In this document: positions 8,586 through 17,506 of the stretch, piece after piece
Position numbering within the stretch: position 1 is the stretch's first letter
Layout of the letters: each line of letters begins with the position of its first letter
Assembly (NCBI GenBank): GCA_019187105.1
Contig: JABAQM010000001.1
Location: 3,240,853-3,304,852 of the forward strand
Reading direction: 5' to 3'
Length of the DNA stretch: 64,000 nt
From: Fimbriimonadaceae bacterium
Lineage (GTDB): Bacteria; Armatimonadota; Fimbriimonadia; Fimbriimonadales; Fimbriimonadaceae
Position numbers and translations under genes: made by a program
The notes under the pieces: model-generated
The model's input: the letters and a program-made list of their open reading frames with translations, nothing else
Told to the model about the DNA's origin: nothing
The model's database searches: none

Positions 8586-10841
8586 TTACTCCGACATAAG
8601 GTTGGGAATGACATTCTCGTAGATCTCGCGGCAGTGGCTCCGCTGTTCATTGATGACCGCCTTGCCTTGGTACGACAAAGAATACGCGTCTGATTCCGGG
8701 TCCAGGGTGCCAATCTTTCGGCAAGAAAGCCCCTTGACGCCAGCAACGTTTGCCAATTCGTCGAATTGCTTTACATCGATAAGGACAAGCACTCGTCCGC
8801 TCCACTCTCCAAACAGGTCGGAGACATCCAAACCCGTTGCAACTGGACAGTCGGCTTGGATGCCGCCGTGCCAGATCGCCAACTCGGCGAGTGCAAAGGC
8901 AAGCCCTCCCTCCGAGATGTCGTGAGCAACCTTGGCTAGCTTGAGTTCTCCGATCTCGACGAGTACGTCGTTCAGGTCACGTTCCCGGGCCAGGTCGGGT
9001 CCTTCGGGAACACCATGCTCCACCCCGCAAACTTCGGCAAGATATTCCGAGGCACCAATCCCTTGAGAGGCAGACCAGGCCGGCCTGGAATACTCGAGGA
9101 GGACAATGGTGGCGGGGGCGTCGATGCGTTCCATGATCGCGCTTTCAGCGTCGACGAGCACGCCGAGGGCGCCAATGAGAGGGGTCGGCAAGACTTCTCC
9201 CAGCTCGCTCTCGTTATAGAAACTGACGTTGCCGCTGATCACTGGCGTCCCGAGGGCCTCGGAAGCATCGGCAATTCCCCGCACCGCTCGCTCAAACTGC
9301 CAAAAAACGCTTGGGTACTGGGGGTTGCCGAAATTTAGACCGTCCGTAAGCGCTACGGGCTTCGCGCCCAGGCATGCGACGTTTCTCGTAGCCTCGACTG
9401 CTGCCAGCATCCCGCCGCATTGGGGATCTGCATAGGTCCAGCGGGCATTGCCATCAATCTTGACCACGATGGCTTTGCGGGTTTCCCGTAGCGCGATCAC
9501 CGATCCATCAGAAGCGCCCGGTCCCACCGCCGTCCGAGTTTGAACTTCCTGGTCGTATTGCTGCCAGACCCACCGCCTCGATGAAAGATTTGGACTCGCC
9601 AAAAGCTTCTTAAGGCTTTCCGCAGGATTGCAGGGCGGCAGGGAGGCCGGCGTCCAACGTTGTCGTTCCTCGAATTCGGCCGGCACCTCAATCGGAGTGG
9701 AATACGTGGGGCAGCGGTCAGTAAGCAGGTCTGGCGGTACGTCGACAATCCTTTCTCCCTTGCGAGAGATTCTGACCCTGCGATCGTCGGTCACTTCACC
9801 GATCACCTCCGCGTGTACTCCCCACTTGTGGAAGACATCGATGACTTCTTGCTCGCGTCCGGCTGCGGCAACGGCCAGCATCCGTTCCTGGCTCTCGCTA
9901 AGCATCATCTCATACGCCGAGATGTCTTCCTCGCGGGTGGGCACGCGATCCAAATCGATGCGCATTCCAACCCCACCCTTGCTGGCCATCTCCGTAGTCG
10001 AGCAGGTCAGCCCTGCCGCGCCCATGTCCTGGATGGCGACGACAGCACCAGTTTCCAGGGCCTCCAGGGTGGCCTCGATCAGAAGCTTTTCCGCAAAGGG
10101 GTCACCAATTTGAACGTTCGGCCGCTTAGCGTCGCTGTCTTCACCCAGAGCGTCGCTGGCAAACGTTGCGCCGTGAATCCCATCCTTGCCGGTTGCGGCC
10201 CCAAGGTAGATGACTTTGTTTCCCGCTCCTTGCGCAGCTGCCGTCGCGATAGAACGCATCGGGACCGTGCCGACCGACATCGCGTTTACCAGTGGATTGC
10301 CGCTGTAGCGCGGGTGAAACATGAGATCGCCGGCGACGGTTGGGACACCAACGCAGTTGCCATAGCCGGCGATGCCCGCGACAACATGCTCGAAGAGGTG
10401 ACGGTTGCGCTCGACAATCCCGTCAGGAGCTTCACCCTTCCGGAGCGGGCCGAATCGAAGTGAATTGAGCGAAGCGATCGGTCGCGCCCCCATCGTAAAG
10501 ATGTCGCGAATGATCCCGCCCACACCGGTTGCTGCCCCCTGGTAGGGTTCGACTGCACTCGGATGGTTGTGGCTCTCGACCTTCATGGTAACGCCGATTC
10601 CATCGCCGATATCGACAACTCCTGCGTTTTCGAGCCCGGAACCTGCCATGGCCTCCCGGTACTTCTTAAAGTAAGCGAGAATGGGACGGGAATACTTGTA
10701 TCCGCAATGCTCGCTCCACATCACGGCGAACATGCCGAGTTCCGTTAGGGTAGGTTGGCGTCCAAGCAGTTGAAGTATGAGGTCGTGCTCAGAGTCGGTT
10801 AGCCCCATCGACCGATGGACATCGGGAGCTAAGACAGCCAT
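8586..10841 (-). CDS. purL: Phosphoribosylformylglycinamidine synthase subunit PurL (small type)
   Basis: 751 aa from the ATG at 10841, the usual length of the Bacillus-type PurL that works with separate PurS and PurQ. It converts FGAR to FGAM with ATP and glutamine-derived ammonia in purine synthesis. AIRS/PurM-like ATP-binding and C-terminal domains occur twice; characteristic stretches are MWSEHCGYKYSRP (~40), ESHNHPSAVEPYQGAATGVGG and DMGAAGLTCSTTEMA. A longer frame to 10877 exists, but 10841 has a TATAAT seven bases upstream and matches the family N-terminus. purQ and purS are not in the window. Confidence 0.96.
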   Translation of the reverse strand: MAVLAPDVHRSMGLTDSEHDLILQLLGRQPTLTELGMFAVMWSEHCGYKYSRPILAYFKKYREAMAGSGLENAGVVDIGDGIGVTMKVESHNHPSAVEPYQGAATGVGGIIRDIFTMGARPIASLNSLRFGPLRKGEAPDGIVERNRHLFEHVVAGIAGYGNCVGVPTVAGDLMFHPRYSGNPLVNAMSVGTVPMRSIATAAAQGAGNKVIYLGAATGKDGIHGATFASDALGEDSDAKRPNVQIGDPFAEKLLIEATLEALETGAVVAIQDMGAAGLTCSTTEMASKGGVGMRIDLDRVPTREEDISAYEMMLSESQERMLAVAAAGREQEVIDVFHKWGVHAEVIGEVTDDRRVRISRKGERIVDVPPDLLTDRCPTYSTPIEVPAEFEERQRWTPASLPPCNPAESLKKLLASPNLSSRRWVWQQYDQEVQTRTAVGPGASDGSVIALRETRKAIVVKIDGNARWTYADPQCGGMLAAVEATRNVACLGAKPVALTDGLNFGNPQYPSVFWQFERAVRGIADASEALGTPVISGNVSFYNESELGEVLPTPLIGALGVLVDAESAIMERIDAPATIVLLEYSRPAWSASQGIGASEYLAEVCGVEHGVPEGPDLARERDLNDVLVEIGELKLAKVAHDISEGGLAFALAELAIWHGGIQADCPVATGLDVSDLFGEWSGRVLVLIDVKQFDELANVAGVKGLSCRKIGTLDPESDAYSLSYQGKAVINEQRSHCREIYENVIPNLMSE

Positions 10842-11238
10842 TACCAGGATTATATCCCTGGGGTTCCTCCTGTTCATGGCCGCCTGCGGCAGCAGGGGCG
10901 ACTGGGTTGGCCAATGGAAAGGGAACCACGGGCTGCCGGGCCGCGAGGGTGATCATCCGGGAGTCGTCGTGACGATGAACTCGGTCTCCCTGACTATCGA
11001 TCGCCAAGGCAAGTTTGTTCTAATAGAGGCTGGACTGCCCCGGACGGGGTCTGTTTCGATGAACGGCGACACCGCAGAATTGGTCGTGATCACAAAGATG
11101 GGTTCAGAAGTATCAAAGACGAAGCCAGAACCAGTGATTACGCTCCGGAAGCTATCTCCAAACGAACTAGAGATGCACGATCCTGGCGCGTTTGTGAAGA
11201 CACCGGTCAAACTAAGACGCGAAACGTCGGCGGAATAA
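10777..11238 (+). CDS. Small lipoprotein of unknown function
   Basis: The open frame is 153 aa. The real protein probably begins close to residue ~22, because a short lipoprotein signal (TRIISLGFLLFMAAC, lipobox LFMAAC) begins there. The only standard start codon is the ATG at 10777, which would overlap the divergent purL 5' end by 65 bp, so the start is uncertain (an ATT at 10840 would fit a signal peptide). The mature part (~115 aa) is beta-rich with a GDWVGQWKGNHG opening, similar in style to small secreted 'cost-of-substrate' domains, but I recognise no family. It lies 32 bp before lemA on the same strand. Confidence 0.6.
   Translation: MRSCSESVSPIDRWTSGAKTAITRIISLGFLLFMAACGSRGDWVGQWKGNHGLPGREGDHPGVVVTMNSVSLTIDRQGKFVLIEAGLPRTGSVSMNGDTAELVVITKMGSEVSKTKPEPVITLRKLSPNELEMHDPGAFVKTPVKLRRETSAE
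10849..10854 (-). promoter_or_regulatory. Leaderless-type -10 box of purL
   Basis: A perfect TATAAT on the minus strand ends 7 bases before the purL ATG (10841). With normal -10 to start-site spacing, transcription would begin at or next to the A of the start codon, and no Shine-Dalgarno sequence is present. A leaderless mRNA is inferred. Confidence 0.55.
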
Positions 11239-11270
11239 CGTCCGTACAAAGCGGGGTAGACACTCAAATA

Positions 11271-11834
11271 ATGTGGATTGCACTGGTTATCATCGCTCTG
11301 CTGGTCGTCTACGGCATCGTCACGTATAACGGCCTCGTCTCACTCCGACAGCAAACGGGAAATGCCTGGGGCCAAATCGATGTGCAGCTTAAGCGTCGAT
11401 ATGACCTGATTCCGAATCTAGTCGAGACCGTAAAAGCCTACATGGCCCATGAGAAGGACACTCTTGAGCGGGTGATTCAGGCCCGCAACAGAGCCCTTGG
11501 CGCAACCACAATTGGTGAAAAGGCCGCTGCCGAAACGGCTGTTGCGAGTGCCCTCAGTGGCCTCTTTGCTCTTTCCGAATCGTATCCGCAGCTGCGAGCA
11601 AGTGAGAACATGCAGCAGCTTCACGAAGAGCTGACCAGTACCGAAAACAAGATCGCCTTTAGTCGGCAGTACTACAACGATGTGGTAACGGCCTACAACA
11701 CCAAGATCCAGCAGTTCCCCTCGAGCATTTTTGCCAACATGGGTGGCTTCAAGATGCGAGAACTGTTCGAGATCGAGAGCCCAGCCATGCGGGAAACGGT
11801 CAAGGTCGACTTTTCAACCGGTACGCCCGGATAG
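11271..11834 (+). CDS. lemA: LemA family membrane protein
   Basis: 187 aa. One N-terminal membrane helix (WIALVIIALLVVYGIV, residues 2-17) is followed by the long-helix LemA core with its typical start YNGLVSLRQQTGNAWGQIDV and RRYDLIPNLVETVKAY. The family's biochemical role is unsettled; it often sits with a TPM-domain or HtpX-type peptidase, which is absent here. No ribosome site is evident. The 3' end overlaps the convergent CapA-like gene by 35 bp. Length and motifs are normal. Confidence 0.93.
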   Translation: MWIALVIIALLVVYGIVTYNGLVSLRQQTGNAWGQIDVQLKRRYDLIPNLVETVKAYMAHEKDTLERVIQARNRALGATTIGEKAAAETAVASALSGLFALSESYPQLRASENMQQLHEELTSTENKIAFSRQYYNDVVTAYNTKIQQFPSSIFANMGGFKMRELFEIESPAMRETVKVDFSTGTPG

Positions 11835-12825
11835 GCAGGTCCTTCGATTCTTTCGAGGGGTACGCCTGACGGAGCTTCGTTGAAAGGCCCTTGAAGCCAC
11901 CGTCGCCGGCGGTCGGTTTGACCTTCCCGCCCGAGATTGAACATCCTCTTGCCTCAAGGGCTTTCAAGCGAGTGCCCTCAAAGCTGGCCACGAAGACAGC
12001 CGTAGAACCTGGGCGAGGTGAGATGAGATTTCCCATCGAGTAGAGGATCGACTTACCCTTATAGAGCTCACCGCCTTGCAGGACATGAGGGTGGGCGCCG
12101 GCGACCATGTCCGCGCCGGCATCAACGAGTGCTCGGCCCAGTGCTACCTGGTAGGTAGAAGGCAGGGCTTTCTTCTCGATCCCCCAATGGGGCGCAACAA
12201 TGAGGAAGTCGCAGTCTTGGCGCGCACTGGACACGATCGTTCGTAGCCTTGAAGTCGCTTTCTGGTCGATCGATCCTCCTAGATCAAGTGCGGCCACTCC
12301 GGGTCGGGTCGGTGTCGAAGGCGTGCAGGCCCCAAGCCCGCCCGTTGACATAAACGCGAGCACCGAGAGTACGCCCACTCGAACTCCGGATGAAGTCGTA
12401 AACCTCGCCGTGTTCCACGACTCCTCGTCGAATTCACCTGCACCAGAGTGCTCGATACCCTTGGATTCGAGGAGGTTCAGCATCTGCGAAAGTCCGGGCC
12501 ATCCATAGTCCATCGCGTGGTTGTTGCCCAGGGTCACGATATCGACACCGCAGCCCACGAGCCGGCCAATGTGACCGGGATCGGCGCGCAAGACGAACTG
12601 GCGCTTGGCCTTTCGGTCACCAAGGGACTTCCTCGAGGTTGCCTTTCCCCGGTTGGTGAGCGGAATTTCAAGGTTGACGACAGCCACGTCGGCATCCCAG
12701 AAATAGTGCTTCACGGCCGACAACGGTCTTGCCTTGACTCCAATGCCGTTCAGCATCACGTCCCCGCCGAGTGCGAGTGTCCAGGGGGAACCTAAAATGG
12801 CCCCTGCGATGCAGGCAGCAATCAT
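11800..12825 (-). CDS. CapA-like metallophosphoesterase (PGA_cap domain)
   Basis: About 341 aa from the ATG at 12825. The frame is open to 13023 but the upstream part lacks family sequence and covers the flgB start. Residues 1-20 look like a signal or anchor segment. The CapA/PGA_cap calcineurin-like core follows: LALGGDVML, NLEIPLTN, LGNNHAMDYG, VAPHWGIE, GAHPHVLQG and ILYSMGN. CapA proteins take part in poly-gamma-glutamate capsule assembly or related wall-polymer work. No other capsule genes are adjacent, so the substrate is open. Confidence 0.88.
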   Translation of the reverse strand: MIAACIAGAILGSPWTLALGGDVMLNGIGVKARPLSAVKHYFWDADVAVVNLEIPLTNRGKATSRKSLGDRKAKRQFVLRADPGHIGRLVGCGVDIVTLGNNHAMDYGWPGLSQMLNLLESKGIEHSGAGEFDEESWNTARFTTSSGVRVGVLSVLAFMSTGGLGACTPSTPTRPGVAALDLGGSIDQKATSRLRTIVSSARQDCDFLIVAPHWGIEKKALPSTYQVALGRALVDAGADMVAGAHPHVLQGGELYKGKSILYSMGNLISPRPGSTAVFVASFEGTRLKALEARGCSISGGKVKPTAGDGGFKGLSTKLRQAYPSKESKDLPIRAYRLKSRP

Positions 12826-12938
12826 GTGAAGATCATGACGCAGCACCCTGCAGAAACGCCGTGCGGAGCCGATATTTCTGATGAGCCCGGCCAGCAATGT
12901 TCGGGATCCGATTCTAGGATGGAATCGCTTGCGAACGG

Positions 12939-13331
12939 ATGCGCGAGGGCAACTTCGTGCGAATTCTGGACAACCTATACGAACCACACCTGGGTCGGCT
13001 ACAGCAGTCGATGGCCCTGGCATCCAAGCGGCAAAGCCTGCTAACCGCCAATCTTGCGAATGTGAACACGCCTGGCTACAAGCGCCAGGACATGGATTTT
13101 CACTTGGTGCTGGACTCGTTCACCGAGAAATTTCCGCGGCTCGCCGAATGGAAGCATCTTGGCGAGGGCAACGTAACCACCGGCGGCGCAATCCGCATCG
13201 ACGGCAATGGCGTCGATATGGAACGGGAAGTCGTGGGTCTTGCCGAAACGGAGCTCCGATTTGAAGCGCTTACGCAGGCTACGGCTGGATACTTCGCCGG
13301 GCTTAAGAACGTGATTCGGGAGGGTAGATAA
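12939..13331 (+). CDS. flgB: Flagellar basal-body rod protein FlgB
   Basis: 130 aa from ATG 12939; a GTG at 12957 with GAGGG six bases upstream is an equally good or better start. It forms the proximal rod of the flagellum. It shows the rod-protein N-terminal signature QSLLTANLANVNTPGYKRQDMDF and a C-terminal helix typical of FlgB. It is the first gene of the flagellar operon, and its TAA shares a base with the flgC ATG. No convincing sigma-28 or sigma-54 promoter is seen upstream. Confidence 0.94.
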   Translation: MREGNFVRILDNLYEPHLGRLQQSMALASKRQSLLTANLANVNTPGYKRQDMDFHLVLDSFTEKFPRLAEWKHLGEGNVTTGGAIRIDGNGVDMEREVVGLAETELRFEALTQATAGYFAGLKNVIREGR

Positions 13332-13720
13332 TGTCTCTAAACTCTGCCATGCGCGTCAGCGCAACCGGCCTGACCGCCGAGCGATTTCGAATGGATGTCA
13401 TTTCCGTGAATATCGCCAACGCGAACAGCTCCCGGGTCAACGGCAAGGAACCGTATCGTCGTCGCGACGTCGAGTTGATCGGAGACGCCAACGGCGTAAA
13501 GATCAGTCGCATCGTCGAGGACAAGGGCCCTTTCGTGATGAAGTTTGAACCTGGCAACCCTAATGCCGATGCGGAAGGAATGGTCCTCTACAGCAATGTG
13601 GAGCCCGTAAGCGAGATGGTCAACATGATCGGCGCCAGCCGGGCATACGAAGCCAACATCGCGGCATTCAACGCTGTAAAGGGCATGATTCGGAGCGCAC
13701 TGACAATCGGCAAGGTCTAA
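13331..13720 (+). CDS. flgC: Flagellar basal-body rod protein FlgC
   Basis: 129 aa, the usual length. A proximal rod subunit exported by the flagellar type III system. The N-terminus (MRVSATGLTAERFRMDVISVNIANANSS) and the C-terminal flagellar helix (EPVSEMVNMIGASRAYEANIAAFNAVKGMI) are both present. GGGAGGG lies 7 bases before the ATG. Its start is fused to the flgB stop. Confidence 0.97.
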   Translation: MSLNSAMRVSATGLTAERFRMDVISVNIANANSSRVNGKEPYRRRDVELIGDANGVKISRIVEDKGPFVMKFEPGNPNADAEGMVLYSNVEPVSEMVNMIGASRAYEANIAAFNAVKGMIRSALTIGKV

Positions 13721-13722
13721 CG

Positions 13723-14016
13723 ATGCGCATCAATCCCACGCAATCCGGCCTGGCAGGACCTGCCGGCCCGGCAAAGCCACAGACTGGAAGTTCTGAGGAC
13801 TTTGGGCAAACCCTGATGGACGTCCTGAAGGAGGTCAATTCGATCCAGGCGGATAGCCGCCGGGTCCAGACCGACTTTATGACGGGTCAGAACGGCGTGG
13901 AATACCACGACCTCATGATTGCGATGGAGAAGGCGAGCGTTGCGATGCAGCTTACGTTGCAGGTTCGCAATAAGCTCCTCGAAGCCTATCAGGAGATCAA
14001 TCGGATTCAGATCTGA
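13723..14016 (+). CDS. fliE: Flagellar hook-basal body complex protein FliE
   Basis: 97 aa. FliE joins the MS ring to the rod. The conserved C-terminal half is clear: DFMTGQNGVEYHDLMIAMEKASVAMQLTLQVRNKLLEAYQEI. The first ~30 residues are Pro/Gly-rich and variable, as usual. The gene begins 3 bp after flgC and ends 50 bp before fliF, the only notable gap in the operon. Confidence 0.96.
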   Translation: MRINPTQSGLAGPAGPAKPQTGSSEDFGQTLMDVLKEVNSIQADSRRVQTDFMTGQNGVEYHDLMIAMEKASVAMQLTLQVRNKLLEAYQEINRIQI

Positions 14017-14065
14017 TTCATCGCACGGGTCGTTTTGGGTTCCGCGCTCCGCTTAGCTCGCGCTT

Positions 14066-15832
14066 ATGGGAACGCTTCTACTTAGGTTAAGGACGTGGTG
14101 GGAAACCTCGGACCGCACGCAGAAGGTTGTGACGGTCTTTGGGGGATCGTTTTTAGTCATTCTGCTCGCCGGTGTCGCCTATACGGCGAGCCGGCCCAAG
14201 ATGGAACTGCTGTTTGGTGGTTTGACCGCTGCTGACCAGGGGATGGTCATCGAGGAACTCCGCAACATCGGAATCGCCACGACGATCGACGCTCAAGGGA
14301 ACGTCCTTGTCCCATCCGACAAGCTGCCCGAGGCGCGCGCAAAGCTGGCCATGAACGGCAAGACGCCTCGATCGGGATCTGGTGGCTTTACGGAGCTGCC
14401 TCCATGGGGTGGATTGAACATGACACCCAGTGTCGAGCGTGAGAAGCTCCGGGCCGGCTTGGAGGCGGAATTAGCATCAACGATCAGCGCCATTAACGGC
14501 ATCGATTCGGCGAAGGTCCACCTCTCCATGGGTGACGATGCGCCATTCGCCATCGAGCGTAGACCACCGACGGCCAGCATTACGGTTGTAGAAGAGCCTG
14601 GCTTCACCATTTCCGGTGAGCAGGCGAAAGCCGTTGCAATGCTCGTGGCTCGCGCCGTCAGCGGCATGGATACAAAGGACGTGACGGTCATGACCGGACG
14701 CGGCCAGCTTGTCTGGGACGGCCTGGAAGACTCCGGGTCCTCTGGTTTGGCGGCAAAGCGCGTCGAGGCCCAGAACCTGGAAGCCAAACGGATCGAGCGG
14801 GAGCTCCAGCGCAAACTTGACACCGCATTTGGAGTCGGCAATACCGTCGCCACGGTTGTTCTCACCCTGGACTTCGATAAGAAGCATGTGGAAGCGGTAG
14901 AGAACACGCCCAGCGAGGCGCCCCGGGTTCAGGAAAAGAACAAAGAAACGATGAAAGCAGGCTCCAAGTCGCCAACGGGATCGGGTGTTGCAGGAGCGAT
15001 CAGCAACAACCCTGCGGCCCCCGCCGGAAATAGTGGAGCGGGCGCGGATGGACAGGCCTACGAAAGCAGCCAGGAAGCAACCGAATTCGAAGTCAATACG
15101 AAGAAGTCATCCATCGACGAAGCAGCCGGCGATGTCGAATCGATGGCGATCAACGTCCTGGTCGATGGCGAGAAGGTCACCGACGTGGCGTCGGTGGAGA
15201 GCTTCCTCGCCGGCTATCTGGGACCCAAGTCGTCCGATACGGCCAAGTACAAGGCCACTGTAACCTCAGCCAAGTTCGACCGAAGTGCCCAGGCCGCGGC
15301 GACGAAGGCCGGTGCGGAGGCTAGCGGCCGTCAGCGCGTGGAACAGATTCTCGCGATCCTCCCGGTCGCCGCCCTGCTCGTGGTCGGTTTCCTGGTGATG
15401 AAGTCCATGGTCAAGGTTGCCAAGTCCCAGAATGTCATGGTTCAAGCGCTGCCCGACGGCACCCTGGTGGCGGCGCCAGGGGCTGCCTTTCCGCAAGGTG
15501 CGCTCGGCGCCGGTGCCGGGAAGGCGGTTGCCTTGCCGGCGGGCGGATCCATCACCCAGGCAGAAATGCAGCAGGCCATGCAGACCCGGCGAGCGGTTCC
15601 CAAGGCTCTCTCGCTGCAAGACGACGAGGAAGAGTACGACGATGACGAGTATGGCCAGGGGAAGAAAAAGCGCCGGTCGGTAAGTTTCGTCGACACCGGC
15701 GAACTCGAAACCATCGAGGCCATTCGTGAAAAGGTGAACGTCCAGTTGGAGCAAATTAAGAAGCTCGCGGTCGATCGGCCGGAAACCGTAGCAATGCTGC
15801 TCAAGACCTGGATGCTGGAGGAACGGCGATGA
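14066..15832 (+). CDS. fliF: Flagellar MS-ring protein FliF
   Basis: 588 aa. It forms the MS ring in the inner membrane, which houses the export gate and binds FliG. Two membrane segments are visible (VVTVFGGSFLVILLAGVAYTA ~22-42 and a C-terminal ILAILPVAALLVVGFLVM ~428-445), with the YscJ/FliF periplasmic domains between them and a Gly/Ser/Ala-rich insert around 285-320. The C-terminal cytoplasmic tail that docks FliG is acidic (DDEEEYDDDEYG) and ends in the family helix. The stop overlaps fliG by 4 bp. Confidence 0.97.
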   Translation: MGTLLLRLRTWWETSDRTQKVVTVFGGSFLVILLAGVAYTASRPKMELLFGGLTAADQGMVIEELRNIGIATTIDAQGNVLVPSDKLPEARAKLAMNGKTPRSGSGGFTELPPWGGLNMTPSVEREKLRAGLEAELASTISAINGIDSAKVHLSMGDDAPFAIERRPPTASITVVEEPGFTISGEQAKAVAMLVARAVSGMDTKDVTVMTGRGQLVWDGLEDSGSSGLAAKRVEAQNLEAKRIERELQRKLDTAFGVGNTVATVVLTLDFDKKHVEAVENTPSEAPRVQEKNKETMKAGSKSPTGSGVAGAISNNPAAPAGNSGAGADGQAYESSQEATEFEVNTKKSSIDEAAGDVESMAINVLVDGEKVTDVASVESFLAGYLGPKSSDTAKYKATVTSAKFDRSAQAAATKAGAEASGRQRVEQILAILPVAALLVVGFLVMKSMVKVAKSQNVMVQALPDGTLVAAPGAAFPQGALGAGAGKAVALPAGGSITQAEMQQAMQTRRAVPKALSLQDDEEEYDDDEYGQGKKKRRSVSFVDTGELETIEAIREKVNVQLEQIKKLAVDRPETVAMLLKTWMLEERR

Positions 15833-16842
15833 AGCGAGCCCAGATGCTCGACTTGACGCCGAAGAAGAAGGCGGCGCTTGTTCTGATGCTGCTTGGCCCA
15901 GATATAGCGGCTCATGTGGTTCAGAACTTCGACGCCGAGCAGATCGAACACTTGTCCTTGGAAGTGGCGCGGCTTGAGAACGTACCACCAGATGTCCGCG
16001 AAGTCGTCATTAACGAGTTCCACGAACTTGCGACGGCCCAGGACTATATCGCCGAGGGCGGTGTCCACAACGCCAAGAAGGTGTTGGAGGCGGCATTTGG
16101 TGCAGACCGTGCCGACGAGATTCTAAACCGGGTGCTGGCCGCGATGGAAGTGGTTCCGTTCGAGTTCCTGCGTAAGGCCGATCCCACCCAACTGCTGACC
16201 TTTATCCAGGACGAACATCCTCAAACGGTCGCTTTAATCCTGGCCTACATGCCGCTGTCGCAGTCTGCGCTCATCTTGCAGAAGCTGCCGCCGGATATCC
16301 GGACCGAGGTCGCCGAGCGGATTGCGATGATGGACCAGACGCCGCCAGAGGTCATCCGGCGCGTGGAACAGGTACTCGAAAAAAAGGTGTCGAGCCTCAT
16401 CTCGTCGGATATGAGCAAGGCAGGTGGTCCCAAGGCTCTCGTCGACCTGCTCAACCGGGTCGACAGAACGACCGAGCGGATGATCCTCGAAAACCTCACC
16501 GAGAACAACCCGGAACTGGCCGACACGGTCAAGAACATGATGTTCGTCTTCGAGGACATCGTGGGACTCGATGACCGGGCGATTCAGCAGATCCTTAAGG
16601 AGGTCGACATGAAGGACCTCGGCATGGCTCTGAAGGGCGTCGGCAAAGAGGTCCAAGACAAGATCTACAAGAACATGTCTGAGCGGGCAGTCTCCATGCT
16701 CAAAGAGGACATGGAATTCATGGGCCCAGTGAAGCTGCGGTCGGTCGAAGAGTCGCAGCAAAAGATCGTCGCGGCGATCAGACGCCTTGAGGAATCGGGC
16801 GAAATCACGATTGGACGTGGGGAGGACGATGTCCTCATCTAA
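15829..16842 (+). CDS. fliG: Flagellar motor switch protein FliG
   Basis: 337 aa, normal for FliG. The protein sits on the MS ring and its C-terminal charged helix interacts with the stator. The N-terminal domain (LTPKKKAALVLMLLGPDIAAHV), the middle domain with EHPQTVALILAYMP, and the C-terminal torque helix region (DDRAIQQILKEVDMKDLGMALKG) are intact. The ATG overlaps the fliF stop by 4 bp. Confidence 0.98.
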   Translation: MKRAQMLDLTPKKKAALVLMLLGPDIAAHVVQNFDAEQIEHLSLEVARLENVPPDVREVVINEFHELATAQDYIAEGGVHNAKKVLEAAFGADRADEILNRVLAAMEVVPFEFLRKADPTQLLTFIQDEHPQTVALILAYMPLSQSALILQKLPPDIRTEVAERIAMMDQTPPEVIRRVEQVLEKKVSSLISSDMSKAGGPKALVDLLNRVDRTTERMILENLTENNPELADTVKNMMFVFEDIVGLDDRAIQQILKEVDMKDLGMALKGVGKEVQDKIYKNMSERAVSMLKEDMEFMGPVKLRSVEESQQKIVAAIRRLEESGEITIGRGEDDVLI

Positions 16843-17506
16843 AGTCGTCCGCCAGGGAATTGCCACCATCGGTGGACGCCTAGCCGACCTCTTGCCGTCG
16901 ATCACGGCCGAGCAGCAGGCCCAGCTTGACCCGAAGCGCATCACGCGGGAAGCCAGGCTCGACGCACTGCTAAACGCAGAGAGAAAGCGTGCCTTTGACG
17001 AGGGCTACGCCGCCGGATTCAGCCAGGGCCGCCTCGATGGATTTGACGCTATGGTTGCCGAGCTCGAAGATCAGCATCGTAAGGAGATCGAGAGTTTCAT
17101 GACCGAACTGGACGGCGTGGGAGAGGAAATCAGGCGGGCAATAGAGCGGTGGTTCAAGCAGGCAGAAGAGAGCCTTGGACGTCTCGCCGCTGATCTCGCT
17201 TCACGGTTGATTCATGCTGAGCTCCAGCAGAGTCGTGAGGCGACGCTTGAGATCGTAAAGGATGCCCTCGACCACGTCCTCCACGGCACCACCGTTAGAA
17301 TTCGCGTCAATCCTTTCGACTTCGCCTTACTTGAAGCTCGGAAGGCCGACTTGCTTGCAGCGGCTACTCGACTCCGTTCGATCGAGATTGTGCCTGATGA
17401 GCGGATCGGCGCCGGCTGCATGATCGAGTCGGATGGAGGCTTGATCGATGCGCGGATCGAAGAGATGGTTGCAAAGCTTGCCCAGGAGACGATCCGGCTG
17501 TCATGA
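16829..17506 (+). CDS. fliH: Flagellar assembly protein FliH
   Basis: 225 aa from ATG 16829, chosen because GGGGAGGA precedes it by 2-3 bases; the longer frame to 16787 lies inside fliG. FliH is the peripheral stalk regulator of the export ATPase FliI. The middle is a charged coiled coil containing FDEGYAAGFSQGRLDGF (GxxxG-like), and the C-terminal domain resembles the V-/F-type ATPase stator subunit (LERIGAGCMIES-type motif DERIGAGCMIESDGGLIDARIEE near the end). It overlaps fliG by 14 bp and fliI by 4 bp. Confidence 0.93.
   Translation: MSSSKVVRQGIATIGGRLADLLPSITAEQQAQLDPKRITREARLDALLNAERKRAFDEGYAAGFSQGRLDGFDAMVAELEDQHRKEIESFMTELDGVGEEIRRAIERWFKQAEESLGRLAADLASRLIHAELQQSREATLEIVKDALDHVLHGTTVRIRVNPFDFALLEARKADLLAAATRLRSIEIVPDERIGAGCMIESDGGLIDARIEEMVAKLAQETIRLS

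Noticed and set aside
9660..10463. 267-aa frame antisense to purL
   Set aside because: purL is complete with conserved motifs on the other strand.
12905..12938. Possible sigma-54 promoter before flgB (TGGAATCGCTTGC)
   Set aside because: The spacing between GG and GC is eight, not ten, so the element does not fit.
12826..13023. Longer N-terminus for the CapA-like protein
   Set aside because: The added 66 residues lack a signal or family sequence and cover the flgB start on the other strand.
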